This document shows, in pieces, positions 8,348 to 17,196 of a DNA stretch of 64,000 nucleotides. Source of the DNA: Flavobacteriaceae bacterium (lineage in GTDB: Bacteria; Bacteroidota; Bacteroidia; Flavobacteriales; Flavobacteriaceae); the NCBI GenBank assembly GCA_002707025.1, contig PALG01000029.1, positions 186,001 to 250,000 on the forward strand. The letters run 5' to 3'. The translations under genes were made by a program, and so were the position numbers. Position 1 is the first letter of the stretch. Every line of letters begins with the position of its first letter. The notes under the pieces were generated by a model, which worked only from the letters and a program-made list of their open reading frames with translations, did no database searches and had not been told where the DNA came from.

Positions 8348-8476
8348 ATGAAAAGCATTCCTCAAAACAGAAAACAGCTGTACCGAAGAAATACCATTTT
8401 AGGAATTTACAGCCTTTCCATTTTTTTAGTATTTGCCATTTACACTACGATTACCGTAGTACAATATGTAGCATAA
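8348..8476 (+). CDS. Small single-pass membrane protein, 42 residues
   Basis: ATG at 8348 to TAA at 8474-8476. The N-terminal segment is basic (MKSIPQNRKQLYRRNT), followed by one hydrophobic helix (ILGIYSLSIFLVFAIYTTITV) and a short QYVA tail. The positive-inside rule predicts a cytosolic N terminus. The stop codon is followed within 5 nt by a perfect terminator, and the reading frame fits the gap between two terminated units exactly, which supports a real gene. I know no family for it. It lies 61 nt after the thioesterase gene and may be co-transcribed. Confidence 0.6.
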   Translation: MKSIPQNRKQLYRRNTILGIYSLSIFLVFAIYTTITVVQYVA

Positions 8477-8477
8477 A

Positions 8478-8508
8478 AAAACCCTCCGCAAGCGGAGGGT
8501 TCTTCTTT
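8478..8508 (+). terminator. Rho-independent terminator after the small membrane protein
   Basis: Perfect 9-bp stem ACCCTCCGC/GCGGAGGGT (8481-8489 / 8492-8500) with a 2-nt minimal loop, A-run before and TCTTCTTTC after. Confidence 0.85.
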
Positions 8509-8570
8509 CATAACAATTTTCAACAAACAACTTTAACTCTAAAACCTCACTTTCATATACGAAGGAAGCG

Positions 8571-8578
8571 TATCTTTG
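8571..8578 (+). promoter_or_regulatory. -7 promoter box of the histidine phosphatase gene
   Basis: TATCTTTG, exact TAnnTTTG match, 39 nt before the ATG at 8618, in the spacer after the preceding terminator. Confidence 0.5.
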
Positions 8579-8617
8579 GTTTTACTGAAATGAATTTTTT
8601 TTAAAAAAATCACATCA

Positions 8618-9142
8618 ATGTATCGAACCCTAGTATTCATGGTGCTTTTAAGCCTTACTTTTTCTTGTAAAAATGAAACAAAAAAGCCTTCCGAAGAAAA
8701 AACCACCACCTATTATCTGATTCGGCATGCAGAAAAAGATCGCAGCGCGCCTTCCAATCCCAACCCAGTACTCACGGAAAAAGGAACGCAAAGAGCCAAA
8801 CACTGGGCTACTTATTTTGACACCATCCCATTAAACAAAATTTTTTCTACTAACTACCTAAGAACACAGCAAACAGCAGCTTTGGTGGCAAAAAATAAAA
8901 ATTTACCCATCATCCCTTATGATCCAAAAAATGTGATCGATGCAGAGTTTCTTAAAGCTACCGAAAAAAATCAGGTACTTATCGTAGGCCACAGTAACAC
9001 CACTCCTATGCTGGTCAACCAAATTTTGAAACAGCAAAAATACGAGGACATACCAGATAATGACAACAGTCGTTTATATGTGGTACAACTCAAAAATGGG
9101 CAAGCTACCTCTGAAATAAGAACCGTGAACCTTCCCAACTAG
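8618..9142 (+). CDS. Histidine phosphatase family lipoprotein
   Basis: 174 residues. A lipoprotein signal peptide (residues 1-16, lipobox FSC) is followed by a short Lys/Glu linker and a phosphoglycerate-mutase-like phosphatase domain. The catalytic LIRHAEK motif holds the phospho-accepting His, the Arg of TNYLRTQQTA follows, and the second catalytic His is in VGHSNTTP. The protein should be membrane-anchored facing the periplasm and act on a phospho-ester; substrate unknown. It is shorter than cytosolic mutases, as is common for SixA/secreted members. Own TATCTTTG promoter box. Confidence 0.85.
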   Translation: MYRTLVFMVLLSLTFSCKNETKKPSEEKTTTYYLIRHAEKDRSAPSNPNPVLTEKGTQRAKHWATYFDTIPLNKIFSTNYLRTQQTAALVAKNKNLPIIPYDPKNVIDAEFLKATEKNQVLIVGHSNTTPMLVNQILKQQKYEDIPDNDNSRLYVVQLKNGQATSEIRTVNLPN

Positions 9143-9184
9143 GAAATTATTTGGCAAAGCCAATTTTATCCCTATATTCCAATT

Positions 9185-10147
9185 ATGAAAGCATTCCTTT
9201 TACTTTTTCTATTAAGTAGTGCCACACTTACGAGCCAAGAGACTGCCTACCTTACTACTTTGGAAACCTTCAAAAATCATTTTAATGACGCTAATGGAAA
9301 AGCCGTCTTTGAGATGATGGATTCCAATATGCAGCAACAATTGGGAATTGAGAAGGTAACGGCCATTGTTACCACCTTTAGAAACAATCTAGGTTCCATT
9401 GTTTCTTTTAAATTCATTGAGCGGATAAATACTAGTGAGGTTTATGAAACCCTATTTGAAAAGGGAAAACAGAACATTTCCCTGTCGCTGGATAAAGACG
9501 GGAAATTAAACGGGTTACGGTTTTTACCTGCTTCGGAAGACAACGAACTCCCAAAGATGGAGCGAAACAAAACTTCTTTAGGACTGCCTTTTAAAGGAAA
9601 TTGGTTTACGGTTTGGGGCGGTGATACCAAAGCACAAAACTATCATGTTGTTTCCAAGACCCAAAGGCATGCCTTCGATTTCCTGAAAGTGGGGAAAAAC
9701 AATCGTGCTTTTGAAAGGAGCGGCACTCGAAACGAAGACTATTATGCATTTGGCCAGCCCATATTCGCCGTTTGTGATGCGGAAGTAATTCAGGTAAATA
9801 GAGGCATTCCAGATAACAAGCCAGGCGCCATGAACGAGATGAAGCCCTTAGGGAACTCGGTCATTTTGAAAACCAAAAATGAAGAGTATATTGTCTATGC
9901 CCATTTTGAAGAAGGAACCATTGCTGTGGAAGAAGGGCAACAAGTTAAAAAGGGTCAGTATCTTGCCAACTGTGGAAATTCGGGCAATTCCAGCGAGCCA
10001 CATTTGCACCTCCACATTCAAGATGGCCCTAACATCATGACTTCCATAGGAGTGAAATGCTTTTTTGATAATTTGGTGGTCAATGGGGAGACAAAAACAG
10101 ACTATTCGCCCGTAAGATGGAACCGTATTTCCCCTGCGGAAGATTAA
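9185..10147 (+). CDS. Secreted M23 (LytM) family metallopeptidase
   Basis: 320 residues. The signal peptide covers about residues 1-18 (ending LTSQ). Residues 20-120 resemble a DUF3887-type small alpha/beta domain (FEMMDSNMQQQLG). The C-terminal M23 domain has the expected zinc and catalytic residues: RHAFDFLKVG (His and Asp ligands), YAHFEEGT and EPHLHLHIQDG. All ligands are present, so the enzyme should be active on peptidoglycan cross-bridges or another peptide in the periplasm. The pattern of a SnoaL/DUF3887-like domain before M23 is known in Bacteroidota. It sits 42 nt after the phosphatase lipoprotein. Confidence 0.88.
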   Translation: MKAFLLLFLLSSATLTSQETAYLTTLETFKNHFNDANGKAVFEMMDSNMQQQLGIEKVTAIVTTFRNNLGSIVSFKFIERINTSEVYETLFEKGKQNISLSLDKDGKLNGLRFLPASEDNELPKMERNKTSLGLPFKGNWFTVWGGDTKAQNYHVVSKTQRHAFDFLKVGKNNRAFERSGTRNEDYYAFGQPIFAVCDAEVIQVNRGIPDNKPGAMNEMKPLGNSVILKTKNEEYIVYAHFEEGTIAVEEGQQVKKGQYLANCGNSGNSSEPHLHLHIQDGPNIMTSIGVKCFFDNLVVNGETKTDYSPVRWNRISPAED

Positions 10148-10153
10148 TTTTCT

Positions 10154-10161
10154 TACTTTTG
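10154..10161 (+). promoter_or_regulatory. -7 promoter box of smpB
   Basis: TACTTTTG, exact TAnnTTTG match, only 8 nt before the smpB ATG, so the leader would be only a few nucleotides. It lies just after the stop codon of the M23 gene. No clear -33 TTG. Confidence 0.45.
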
Positions 10162-10169
10162 CAATCCTT

Positions 10170-10634
10170 ATGTCCTTACAGAAAAACGTACAAATAAAGA
10201 ACCGTAAAGCGAAATTTGAATACGAAATCCTCGATAAATATACCGCAGGAATCGTACTTAAAGGCACCGAAATTAAAGCCATTCGTGAAGGAAAAGCGTC
10301 TATAGCCGAAAGCTTTTGCGAGTTTTCCAATGGGGAATTGTTCGTTATTAACATGACCATTCAAGAGTACTCCCACGCTACGCATTTCAATCATAATCCC
10401 AAGAACTCCCGAAAGCTGTTATTAAATAGAAGTGAACTGAAAAAACTGGAAAAAGAAGTGAAAAATTCGGGCTTAACGATTATCCCGTTACTGCTTTTCA
10501 CGAATGATCGGGGATTGGCCAAACTTCAAGTGGCACTTTGCCGTGGTAAAAAACAATACGACAAAAGGGAATCGATCAAGGCCCGTGAAAGCAAGCGTAA
10601 TTTAAGCAGGATCAAAAAAGCCTTTAATAACTAA
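10170..10634 (+). CDS. smpB: SsrA-binding protein SmpB
   Basis: 154 residues, normal length. SmpB binds tmRNA and brings it to stalled ribosomes for trans-translation. The OB-fold core includes KAKFEYEILDKYTAGIVLKG and GTEIKAIREGKASI, then LLFTNDRGLAKLQVALCRGK; the basic C-terminal tail KQYDKRESIKARESKRNLSR becomes ordered in the ribosomal A site. The tmRNA gene itself is not in this window. Confidence 0.97.
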   Translation: MSLQKNVQIKNRKAKFEYEILDKYTAGIVLKGTEIKAIREGKASIAESFCEFSNGELFVINMTIQEYSHATHFNHNPKNSRKLLLNRSELKKLEKEVKNSGLTIIPLLLFTNDRGLAKLQVALCRGKKQYDKRESIKARESKRNLSRIKKAFNN

Positions 10635-10733
10635 CATTTCGTTAAGAACTTATCCCGCTTTTTTTTCTAATTTCACCACAGTAAACAACCTTTTACTCAA
10701 AATATGCGTCTTTAGTATAGACAACTATTGCCT

Positions 10734-13232
10734 ATGAAAAAATTGATCCCCCTACTCCTATTTTTTTGCTGTATCTCGCTTTCAGCCCAAATTTCAGGAA
10801 AAGTTACCGACTCCCAAAACCAACCGCTCCCCTACGTCAATATTTACTTGGAAGGGTCTTATAAAGGCACCACCTCAAATGAGGAAGGTCGCTACACTTT
10901 GGATTTAGGAGCGCTTGCTTCAGAAAAGTCCGGAAGCGAAACTTTTACCATTGTATTTCAATCGTTAGGGTTTCAAACCGAATACAGACAGTTGGAAGCT
11001 AACAATTTAAAAGAACCTTTAGATGTGGTATTGAAGGAAGCCTCCGTTAGCTTGGATGAAGTGGTCGTGAATGCTTCCGAAGATCCAGCCTATCGCATTA
11101 TTAGGGCAACGATCAATCAACGGAAGGAAAACCTGGAACGTATTTCTGCCTTCAAAGCCGATTTCTACTCCCGCGGAATTTGGCGGGTGGATAGTGTCCC
11201 AAAAAAAATTCTGGGACAAGAAGTGGGCGATTTCGACGGGGCCTTGGATTCCACCCGAACGGGGATTATCTATCTTTCAGAAACCATTAGCAAAATAGCT
11301 TATAAAAAACCGAACAATTTTAAGGAAACCATCTTAGCCAGTAAAGTGAGTGGTAACGACAGTGGATTCAGTTTTAACAGTGCCCAGGAAGCTAATTTCA
11401 GCTTTTATGAAAATACCTTGGACCTCAACGCTGCTTTGGTCTCCCCTATTGCCAACAATGCGCTTGGCTATTACAATTACAAACTCGACAGGGTATTTTA
11501 TGAAGGCAGTAAACTAGTCAATAAAATAAAAGTGACGCCTAAACGCCCAAACGATCGAGTTTGGGAAGGAATCATATACATCGTGGAAGACGATTGGCAG
11601 CTCTATGGCGTCGAACTGAAAACCAATGGAACAGCCATTCAAGTCCCTTTTGTAAAAGAGTTGCTTTTTAAACAGAGTTTCACTTTCGACAGCATAGAAA
11701 ACGCTTGGATCAAAATTTCCCAAACCATCGATTTCAGTTTTGGTTTCTTCGGATTTAATGGTGACGGCCGCTTTATTGCAGTGTACAGTAATTATGACTT
11801 TCAGCCAGAATTTGATAAAAATACCTTCGGAAACGAAGTGCTGTATTTTGAACCTGAAGCCAATAAAAAAGACAGTCTGTTTTGGGAAAACAAACGTCCT
11901 GTACAACTTACCGAAGAAGAAACGACCGATTACCTTCGAAAGGACAGTATTCAGGAATTAAGAAAATCGAAAACCTATTTAGATTCCATCGATGCCAAAA
12001 ACAACAAATTTTCCTTATTGAGCCCCATAGCAGGGTATTCCTATAAAAACACCTACGACAAATGGGAAGTGAGTTACGAATCCCCATTAACCCATATTAG
12101 CTTCAATACCGTACAGGGCTGGAATGCCAATGCGGGATTGAGCTTTTTTAAATGGTATGACGATAACCGAACCAATTGGTTTTACACACAAATTAAGGCC
12201 GATTATGGTATCGCCGAAGATCGCCTACGTTGGACCGGTACCGCAACCAAGAAATTCAACAATACCAACGATTTACAATTTACACTATACGGTGGAAGCG
12301 AAACTAGGCAGTTTAATGGCAGTGAGCCTATTTCACCACTAATCAATACCGTTTCTTCTTTATTTTTTGAACGAAACTACATGAAACTCTTCGAACTTAA
12401 CTATGGCGGGGTCGCATGGAGTCAAGAATTGCTAAATGGCTTACGGACTTCCCTTTCGGTAAGCTATCAAAATAGGCAACCTTTATTTAATAACACCGAC
12501 TATGTAACCCTCCCAAATGACGATGTAGATTACACCAGTAACAATCCGTTGGCGCCTGCAGATTTCACTAATCCTGCGATTATAGAGCACGATTTGGTGA
12601 AAACCATTTTTACGGCCAATATCACTTTTGGCCAAAAATACATGACCTACCCCGATGGGAAGTTCAATTTGGGGAATCCCGCTTTCCCACGACTTACCCT
12701 ACAACTAGAAAATGCCATGGCCGCTAGCGACAATAACTACAACTATACCCAATTGAATGCTACCATACGCCAAAATGTGAATACAGGGAATCTTGGGGAA
12801 TTCAGCTACCGCTTACAAGGGGGTACTTTTTTTAATGCTGAAGACATTTCCTTTGTCGATTTTCAACATTTTAATGGCAACCAGACCCGTGTAGGTACGA
12901 GTTCCCGATACACCAATGTATTTAACCTTCTTCCCTATTATGCACTAAGCACCAATAAAAGTTATGCCTTGGGACACGCCGAGCATGATTTTAAAGGTTG
13001 GGCCCTCGGAAAAATTCCAGGGATTAATAGATTGGGCTTTAATTTAATTGTAGGCGGACATTTTTTAAGTACGGAAGACCGTAAACCTTACAGTGAAGTA
13101 TCGGTAGGTTTGGATAATTTGGGCTGGGGGAAATACCGCCTCTTCCGAATTGATTATGTGCAATCTTTCTACGGAAACCAAAGAGAAGGAGCCTTTATAT
13201 TTGGGCTGAAATTCCTGAATCTTTTTAACTAG
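10734..13232 (+). CDS. DUF5686 outer-membrane protein with carboxypeptidase-like regulatory domain
   Basis: 832 residues from the ATG at 10734; an upstream in-frame TTG gives only two more residues. Signal peptide (1-20, ending LSAQ), then a CarboxypepD_reg-like beta sandwich (about 22-105: GKVTDSQNQPLPYVNIYLEG through LDEVVVNASEDP), then a long C-terminal region of alternating aromatic beta strands ending FGLKFLNLFN, typical of an outer-membrane barrel. This is the DUF5686 architecture found across Bacteroidota, related to TonB-dependent receptors but without the plug. Function unknown; export or assembly at the outer membrane is a guess. It ends 1 nt from the convergent pcm stop. Confidence 0.85.
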   Translation: MKKLIPLLLFFCCISLSAQISGKVTDSQNQPLPYVNIYLEGSYKGTTSNEEGRYTLDLGALASEKSGSETFTIVFQSLGFQTEYRQLEANNLKEPLDVVLKEASVSLDEVVVNASEDPAYRIIRATINQRKENLERISAFKADFYSRGIWRVDSVPKKILGQEVGDFDGALDSTRTGIIYLSETISKIAYKKPNNFKETILASKVSGNDSGFSFNSAQEANFSFYENTLDLNAALVSPIANNALGYYNYKLDRVFYEGSKLVNKIKVTPKRPNDRVWEGIIYIVEDDWQLYGVELKTNGTAIQVPFVKELLFKQSFTFDSIENAWIKISQTIDFSFGFFGFNGDGRFIAVYSNYDFQPEFDKNTFGNEVLYFEPEANKKDSLFWENKRPVQLTEEETTDYLRKDSIQELRKSKTYLDSIDAKNNKFSLLSPIAGYSYKNTYDKWEVSYESPLTHISFNTVQGWNANAGLSFFKWYDDNRTNWFYTQIKADYGIAEDRLRWTGTATKKFNNTNDLQFTLYGGSETRQFNGSEPISPLINTVSSLFFERNYMKLFELNYGGVAWSQELLNGLRTSLSVSYQNRQPLFNNTDYVTLPNDDVDYTSNNPLAPADFTNPAIIEHDLVKTIFTANITFGQKYMTYPDGKFNLGNPAFPRLTLQLENAMAASDNNYNYTQLNATIRQNVNTGNLGEFSYRLQGGTFFNAEDISFVDFQHFNGNQTRVGTSSRYTNVFNLLPYYALSTNKSYALGHAEHDFKGWALGKIPGINRLGFNLIVGGHFLSTEDRKPYSEVSVGLDNLGWGKYRLFRIDYVQSFYGNQREGAFIFGLKFLNLFN

Positions 13233-13233
13233 T

Positions 13234-13875
13234 TCAGTTTTTATCCTCCAACATGGGAACAAAGCGGAATTCACCGTGTTCGGTTTTTTCGAACTCAGTA
13301 GCACTTTTTCGGGTAAAGACCGTCATAATTTGTACGGGCTCCCCGATTGGGATAACGAGCTTCCCTCCTACTTTTAACTGTGCCAATAAAGGTTTGGGCA
13401 CATAAGGGGCACCTGCTGTGACAACTATTCCGTCGTAAGGAGCAAATTCTTCCAAGCCTTTATAGCCATCGCCAAATATCATTTTCTTGGGGCGATAGCC
13501 CATTTTGGGAAGGGCCAGACTGGTTTTTTTGAACAATTCATTTTGACGTTCAATCGTATACACAGCAATACCCATCTCCAGCAATACGGCACTTTGATAA
13601 CCACTTCCAGTGCCTATTTCCAATACTTTGTCGCCCGCATTAACTTCTAATAACTCGGTTTGCCTTGCAACGGTGTAAGGCTGCGAAATGGTTTGATCGG
13701 CGGCAATAGGAAACGCCTTGTCGGTATAAGCATGATCCAAAAACCCACTGTCCATAAACCAATGCCTTGGCACTTTATTGATTGCCTCCAACACAGCCAC
13801 ATTGGCAATCCCCTTAGCCCTTAGGGTTTCTACCAAACGTTTGCGCATGCCTTTATGAGTAAAAGTATCTTTCAT
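13234..13875 (-). CDS. pcm: Protein-L-isoaspartate O-methyltransferase
   Basis: 213 residues. The enzyme uses S-adenosylmethionine to methylate isoaspartyl residues in damaged proteins and so starts their repair. The Pcm signature is visible: the N-terminal helix RKRLVETLRAKGI, VPRHWFM, DQTISQPYTVARQTELLE (substrate loop), then the SAM-binding motif I VLEIGTGSGYQSAVL and the later IVVTAGAPYVPKPLLAQL. Cytosolic. TACCTTTG box 10 nt before the ATG; divergent from the Gfo/Idh gene. Confidence 0.95.
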   Translation of the reverse strand: MKDTFTHKGMRKRLVETLRAKGIANVAVLEAINKVPRHWFMDSGFLDHAYTDKAFPIAADQTISQPYTVARQTELLEVNAGDKVLEIGTGSGYQSAVLLEMGIAVYTIERQNELFKKTSLALPKMGYRPKKMIFGDGYKGLEEFAPYDGIVVTAGAPYVPKPLLAQLKVGGKLVIPIGEPVQIMTVFTRKSATEFEKTEHGEFRFVPMLEDKN

Positions 13876-13885
13876 GGAAGTATGA

Positions 13886-13954
13886 CAAAGGTAAAAGCAT
13901 CTTTTTTATTTAAAAAGGTTCCTTCGCTATTTTCTTTCAAAAAAAGTATCTTTG
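13886..13954. promoter_or_regulatory. Divergent promoter boxes pcm / Gfo-Idh gene
   Basis: TACCTTTG on the minus strand (13886-13893) for pcm and TATCTTTG on the plus strand (13947-13954) for the Gfo/Idh oxidoreductase, both exact TAnnTTTG matches, 10 and 16 nt from their start codons. Confidence 0.5.
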
Positions 13955-13970
13955 TTGAAAATCTTAATCC

Positions 13971-14939
13971 ATGCTAAAAGCAGGCGTTTTAGGTGCTGGG
14001 CACCTTGGAAAAATTCACTTGAAATTACTTCAGCAGTCTAATAAATATGAATTGGTGGGATTTTACGATGCCGATACCAAAGCTGCTCATAAAATTGAAA
14101 AGGAATTGGGCTATAAAAGCTTTCCTTCCATGGAAGCGTTAATAGAGGCCTGTGATATGATAGATGTGGTAACTCCCACGAGTCATCATTTTAACTGCGC
14201 CAAAAAAGTGATGGAGGCAGGAAAGCATTTGTTTATTGAAAAACCCATCACCCAAACCGTAGAAGAGGCAGAAATACTTCTGAAATTAGCTGCCCAACAT
14301 CATGTAAAAGGTCAAGTAGGACATGTAGAACGGTTCAACCCCGCTTTTATGAGTGTAAAGGATAAGTTTGAAAACCCCATGTTCATCGAAGCGCATCGCT
14401 TGGCCGAATTCAACCCTCGTGGGACCGATGTTCCTGTGGTGTTGGATTTAATGATTCACGATATTGATGCCGTACTAAGTGTGGTAAAAAGCAAGGTGAA
14501 GGGAGTGAGTGCCAGCGGAGTAGCGGTTATTTCAGACACCCCAGATATTGCCAATGCTCGTATTGAGTTTGAGAATGGTTGTGTGGCCAATTTAACGGCG
14601 AGCAGGATCTCCCTGAAAAAAATGCGTAAAGCACGTTTTTTTCAAAGGGACGCTTATATTTCGGTAGACTTTTTAGACAAAAAGGTAGAAGTGGTAAAAA
14701 TGAAAGATGCCCCTAATAAGGCCGATGATTTTGCCATGATCCTTACCAATGCTGAAGGAAAAAAGAAACAGATTTATTTCGACAATCCCAATATTGCAAA
14801 CAACAATGCCATATTGGACGAGTTGGAGACCTTTGCCGAAGCGATTGAAAATGACACAACTCCCGTGGTTACTTTAGCACAAGCCACCGAAGCCTTGCGG
14901 GTTGCGCTTCAGATTATTGAAAATTTTAAACATTTATAA
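13971..14939 (+). CDS. Gfo/Idh/MocA family oxidoreductase
   Basis: 322 residues, cytosolic. N-terminal Rossmann fold with GVLGAGHLGKIHLKLL (NAD(P)-binding glycine motif) and the family EKPITQTVEEAE motif (EKP Lys is catalytic), then the C-terminal alpha/beta dimerisation domain with HVERFNPAF and DLMIHDIDAVL (the conserved His pair region). The substrate cannot be assigned; the family oxidises or reduces sugars, inositols and related compounds. First gene of a plus-strand run that continues to miaA; only 13 nt to the next start. Confidence 0.88.
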   Translation: MLKAGVLGAGHLGKIHLKLLQQSNKYELVGFYDADTKAAHKIEKELGYKSFPSMEALIEACDMIDVVTPTSHHFNCAKKVMEAGKHLFIEKPITQTVEEAEILLKLAAQHHVKGQVGHVERFNPAFMSVKDKFENPMFIEAHRLAEFNPRGTDVPVVLDLMIHDIDAVLSVVKSKVKGVSASGVAVISDTPDIANARIEFENGCVANLTASRISLKKMRKARFFQRDAYISVDFLDKKVEVVKMKDAPNKADDFAMILTNAEGKKKQIYFDNPNIANNNAILDELETFAEAIENDTTPVVTLAQATEALRVALQIIENFKHL

Positions 14940-14952
14940 AACTTATACTTCC

Positions 14953-15840
14953 ATGAAAAATGTAGCTGTTATTGGAGCAGGAACCATGGGGAACGGAATT
15001 GCCCATACTTTCGCTCAACATGATTATAAAGTACAACTCATCGATATTTCACAAAGTTCTTTAGATAAAGGAATTGCCACAATTACCAAAAATTTAGATC
15101 GTATGGTTGCTAAGGAAGTGATTTCCGAAGCAGCTAAAAAACATACCCTTGAAAACATTACCACCTACACCCAATTGGAGGAAGGGGTAAAAAATGTTGG
15201 CTTGGTGGTAGAAGCAGCTACTGAAAATGTAGACTTAAAACTTAAAATATTTAAGGACCTAGCTAAATTTTGTTCCGAAGACACCATTTTGGCGACCAAT
15301 ACTTCTTCTATTTCCATCACGCAAATTGCAGCTGTCACCTCACATCCTGAAAACGTTATTGGGATGCACTTCATGAATCCAGTGCCCATTATGAAATTAG
15401 TGGAAATCATTAAGGGCTACAGTACCGGTCCAGAGACTTACAAAACAGTAGAAGCAATTTCAAAAAAACTGAACAAAGTCCCTGTGGAAGTAAACGATTA
15501 CCCTGGTTTTGTAGCTAACCATATTTTAATGCCCATGATTAATGAAGCCATTGAAACCCTATACAATGGGGTGGCAGGGGTTCAAGAAATTGACACGGTA
15601 ATGAAACTAGGCATGGCACATCCTATGGGGCCTTTGCAATTGGCCGATTTTATTGGATTGGACGTTTGTCTTTCTATTTTGAATGTGATGTACGACGGAT
15701 TTAAAAATCCGAAGTATGCCCCTTGCCCACTACTGGTAAATATGGTGATGGCGGGTAAAATGGGCGTGAAAAGTGGTGAAGGTTTTTACGATTATTCCGA
15801 AAGTAGAAAGGCTGAGAAAGTGGCCCAACAATTTGCTTAA
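14953..15840 (+). CDS. 3-hydroxyacyl-CoA (3-hydroxybutyryl-CoA) dehydrogenase
   Basis: 295 residues from the ATG at 14953; an upstream in-frame start would overlap the Gfo/Idh gene and precede the Rossmann strand by 17 residues. The protein begins MKNVAVIGAGTMGNGIAH, the NAD-binding motif, continues with TNTSSISITQIAA and the catalytic GMHFMNPVPIMKLVEI (His with the following Asn), and ends in the helical 3HCDH C-terminal domain (FVANHILMPMINEAI, MAHPMGPLQLADFIGLD). It interconverts 3-hydroxyacyl-CoA and 3-ketoacyl-CoA, in fatty-acid beta-oxidation or butyrate-type metabolism. Confidence 0.93.
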   Translation: MKNVAVIGAGTMGNGIAHTFAQHDYKVQLIDISQSSLDKGIATITKNLDRMVAKEVISEAAKKHTLENITTYTQLEEGVKNVGLVVEAATENVDLKLKIFKDLAKFCSEDTILATNTSSISITQIAAVTSHPENVIGMHFMNPVPIMKLVEIIKGYSTGPETYKTVEAISKKLNKVPVEVNDYPGFVANHILMPMINEAIETLYNGVAGVQEIDTVMKLGMAHPMGPLQLADFIGLDVCLSILNVMYDGFKNPKYAPCPLLVNMVMAGKMGVKSGEGFYDYSESRKAEKVAQQFA

Positions 15841-15881
15841 CCACTGTCTTTTCTGATAAATAGAAAGAAACTGATACAACA

Positions 15882-17120
15882 ATGCCTAACATCTATCCTT
15901 TTAAAGCGGTACGGCCCACCAGGGACAAGGTAAGCCTTGTGGCTTCACGTTCTTATGAAAGCTATACCCAAGAGGAAAGGGATGCAAGGTTACGGGACAA
16001 TCCGTTTTCCTTTTTGCATATTGTCAACCCCGGATTTAAATACCATAAGGAAATTACCGGGACCGCACGATACCAGTTGGTTAAAAACCGATACTTGGAA
16101 TTTAAGGAGGATGGGGTCTTTCAGCAAGATGAAAAACAGTGCCTCTATGTCTATAAAATCGTTAATCGGGATGGAAATGTCTTTCACGGTCTAGTGGCAG
16201 CGACCAGTATTGAAGATTACGAAAAGGATCTTATTAAAAAGCACGAGGACACCCTTTCGCAAAGGGAGGCCGTTTTTAAGGAGTATTTAAAAACCGTTGG
16301 CTTCAATTCGGAGGCAGTGCTCCTCACCTATCCAGATGATGACTCTTTGAAAGATTTGTTGGAAAGCTTGATGGAAGATCGACCCGAATACGAGTTTACC
16401 ACAACCTATCGCGACACCCATTACTTGTGGGCCATTTCTGAAGAAAAGACGCTTGAAAAGCTCCAGTCCATCTTTGAAAAAATTCCTGCTTTTTACATTG
16501 CCGATGGACATCATCGCTCGGCTTCTTCCTATTTGCTGGCAAAAGACCTTCAGCAGGAAAATGCGAGTCTGAACCAAAGCGATACACACCATTATTTCAT
16601 GAGTTATCTCATCCCAGAGAGTGAACTGAAAATTTATGAATTCAATCGCTTGGTAACCGATTTAAACGGTTTGTCCAAAGAAGAATTCCTTATCGAACTA
16701 GATACACACTTCCGAATTGAAGAACGAGGCGTAGAATATTATAAACCTTCCAAAAAGCATCATTTTAGCATGTATTTGGATGGGGCGTTTTACTCCTTGT
16801 ACCTTCGGAAGGATCACTATGGGTTTGAAAATTCCTTGGAAGCACTCGATACCTTTATCCTACACCGATACATTTTAAAACCCCTCTTAGGCATTAGCGA
16901 TGCGCGAAATGATGACCGTTTGGGCTATGCCCATGGAAAAAGGGATTTAGCCTACGTGAAGTCTTTGGTCGATTCTGGAGAATTTTCCGTAGGCTTCGGG
17001 TTGCTGCCCGTTACGGTTATGGAAATGAAGCAAATAGCCAACGAAGGACTTACCATGCCCCCAAAAAGCACGTATATTGAACCCAAACTACGAAGTGGCG
17101 TTACCATTTATGAGTTTTAA
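15882..17120 (+). CDS. DUF1015 family protein
   Basis: 412 residues of the DUF1015 (uncharacterised, SpoVAD-unrelated) family. Family landmarks: IYPFKAVRPTRDKVSLVASR at the N terminus, NPFSFLHIVNP, YVYKIVNRDGNVFHGLVA, FYIADGHHRSASSYLLAK (the conserved DGHHR block, about residue 205) and the C-terminal GLLPVTVMEMKQIANEGLTMP plus PKSTYIEPKLRSG. The conserved DGHHR and PPKSTYxxPK segments suggest an enzyme, but no activity is established to my knowledge. It is 41 nt after the 3-hydroxyacyl-CoA dehydrogenase gene and probably in its operon. Confidence 0.85.
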   Translation: MPNIYPFKAVRPTRDKVSLVASRSYESYTQEERDARLRDNPFSFLHIVNPGFKYHKEITGTARYQLVKNRYLEFKEDGVFQQDEKQCLYVYKIVNRDGNVFHGLVAATSIEDYEKDLIKKHEDTLSQREAVFKEYLKTVGFNSEAVLLTYPDDDSLKDLLESLMEDRPEYEFTTTYRDTHYLWAISEEKTLEKLQSIFEKIPAFYIADGHHRSASSYLLAKDLQQENASLNQSDTHHYFMSYLIPESELKIYEFNRLVTDLNGLSKEEFLIELDTHFRIEERGVEYYKPSKKHHFSMYLDGAFYSLYLRKDHYGFENSLEALDTFILHRYILKPLLGISDARNDDRLGYAHGKRDLAYVKSLVDSGEFSVGFGLLPVTVMEMKQIANEGLTMPPKSTYIEPKLRSGVTIYEF

Positions 17121-17196
17121 TAACTTCTGAATAAGTACGTCAAATTGACTGTCCATCTACTTGGAATTTGAACGGTTTATGTTGAAATTTGAATCT

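Noticed and set aside
9848-10360. 170-residue minus-strand ORF across the M23 gene and smpB
   Set aside because: Overlaps two well-supported genes on the other strand and has no family-like motif.
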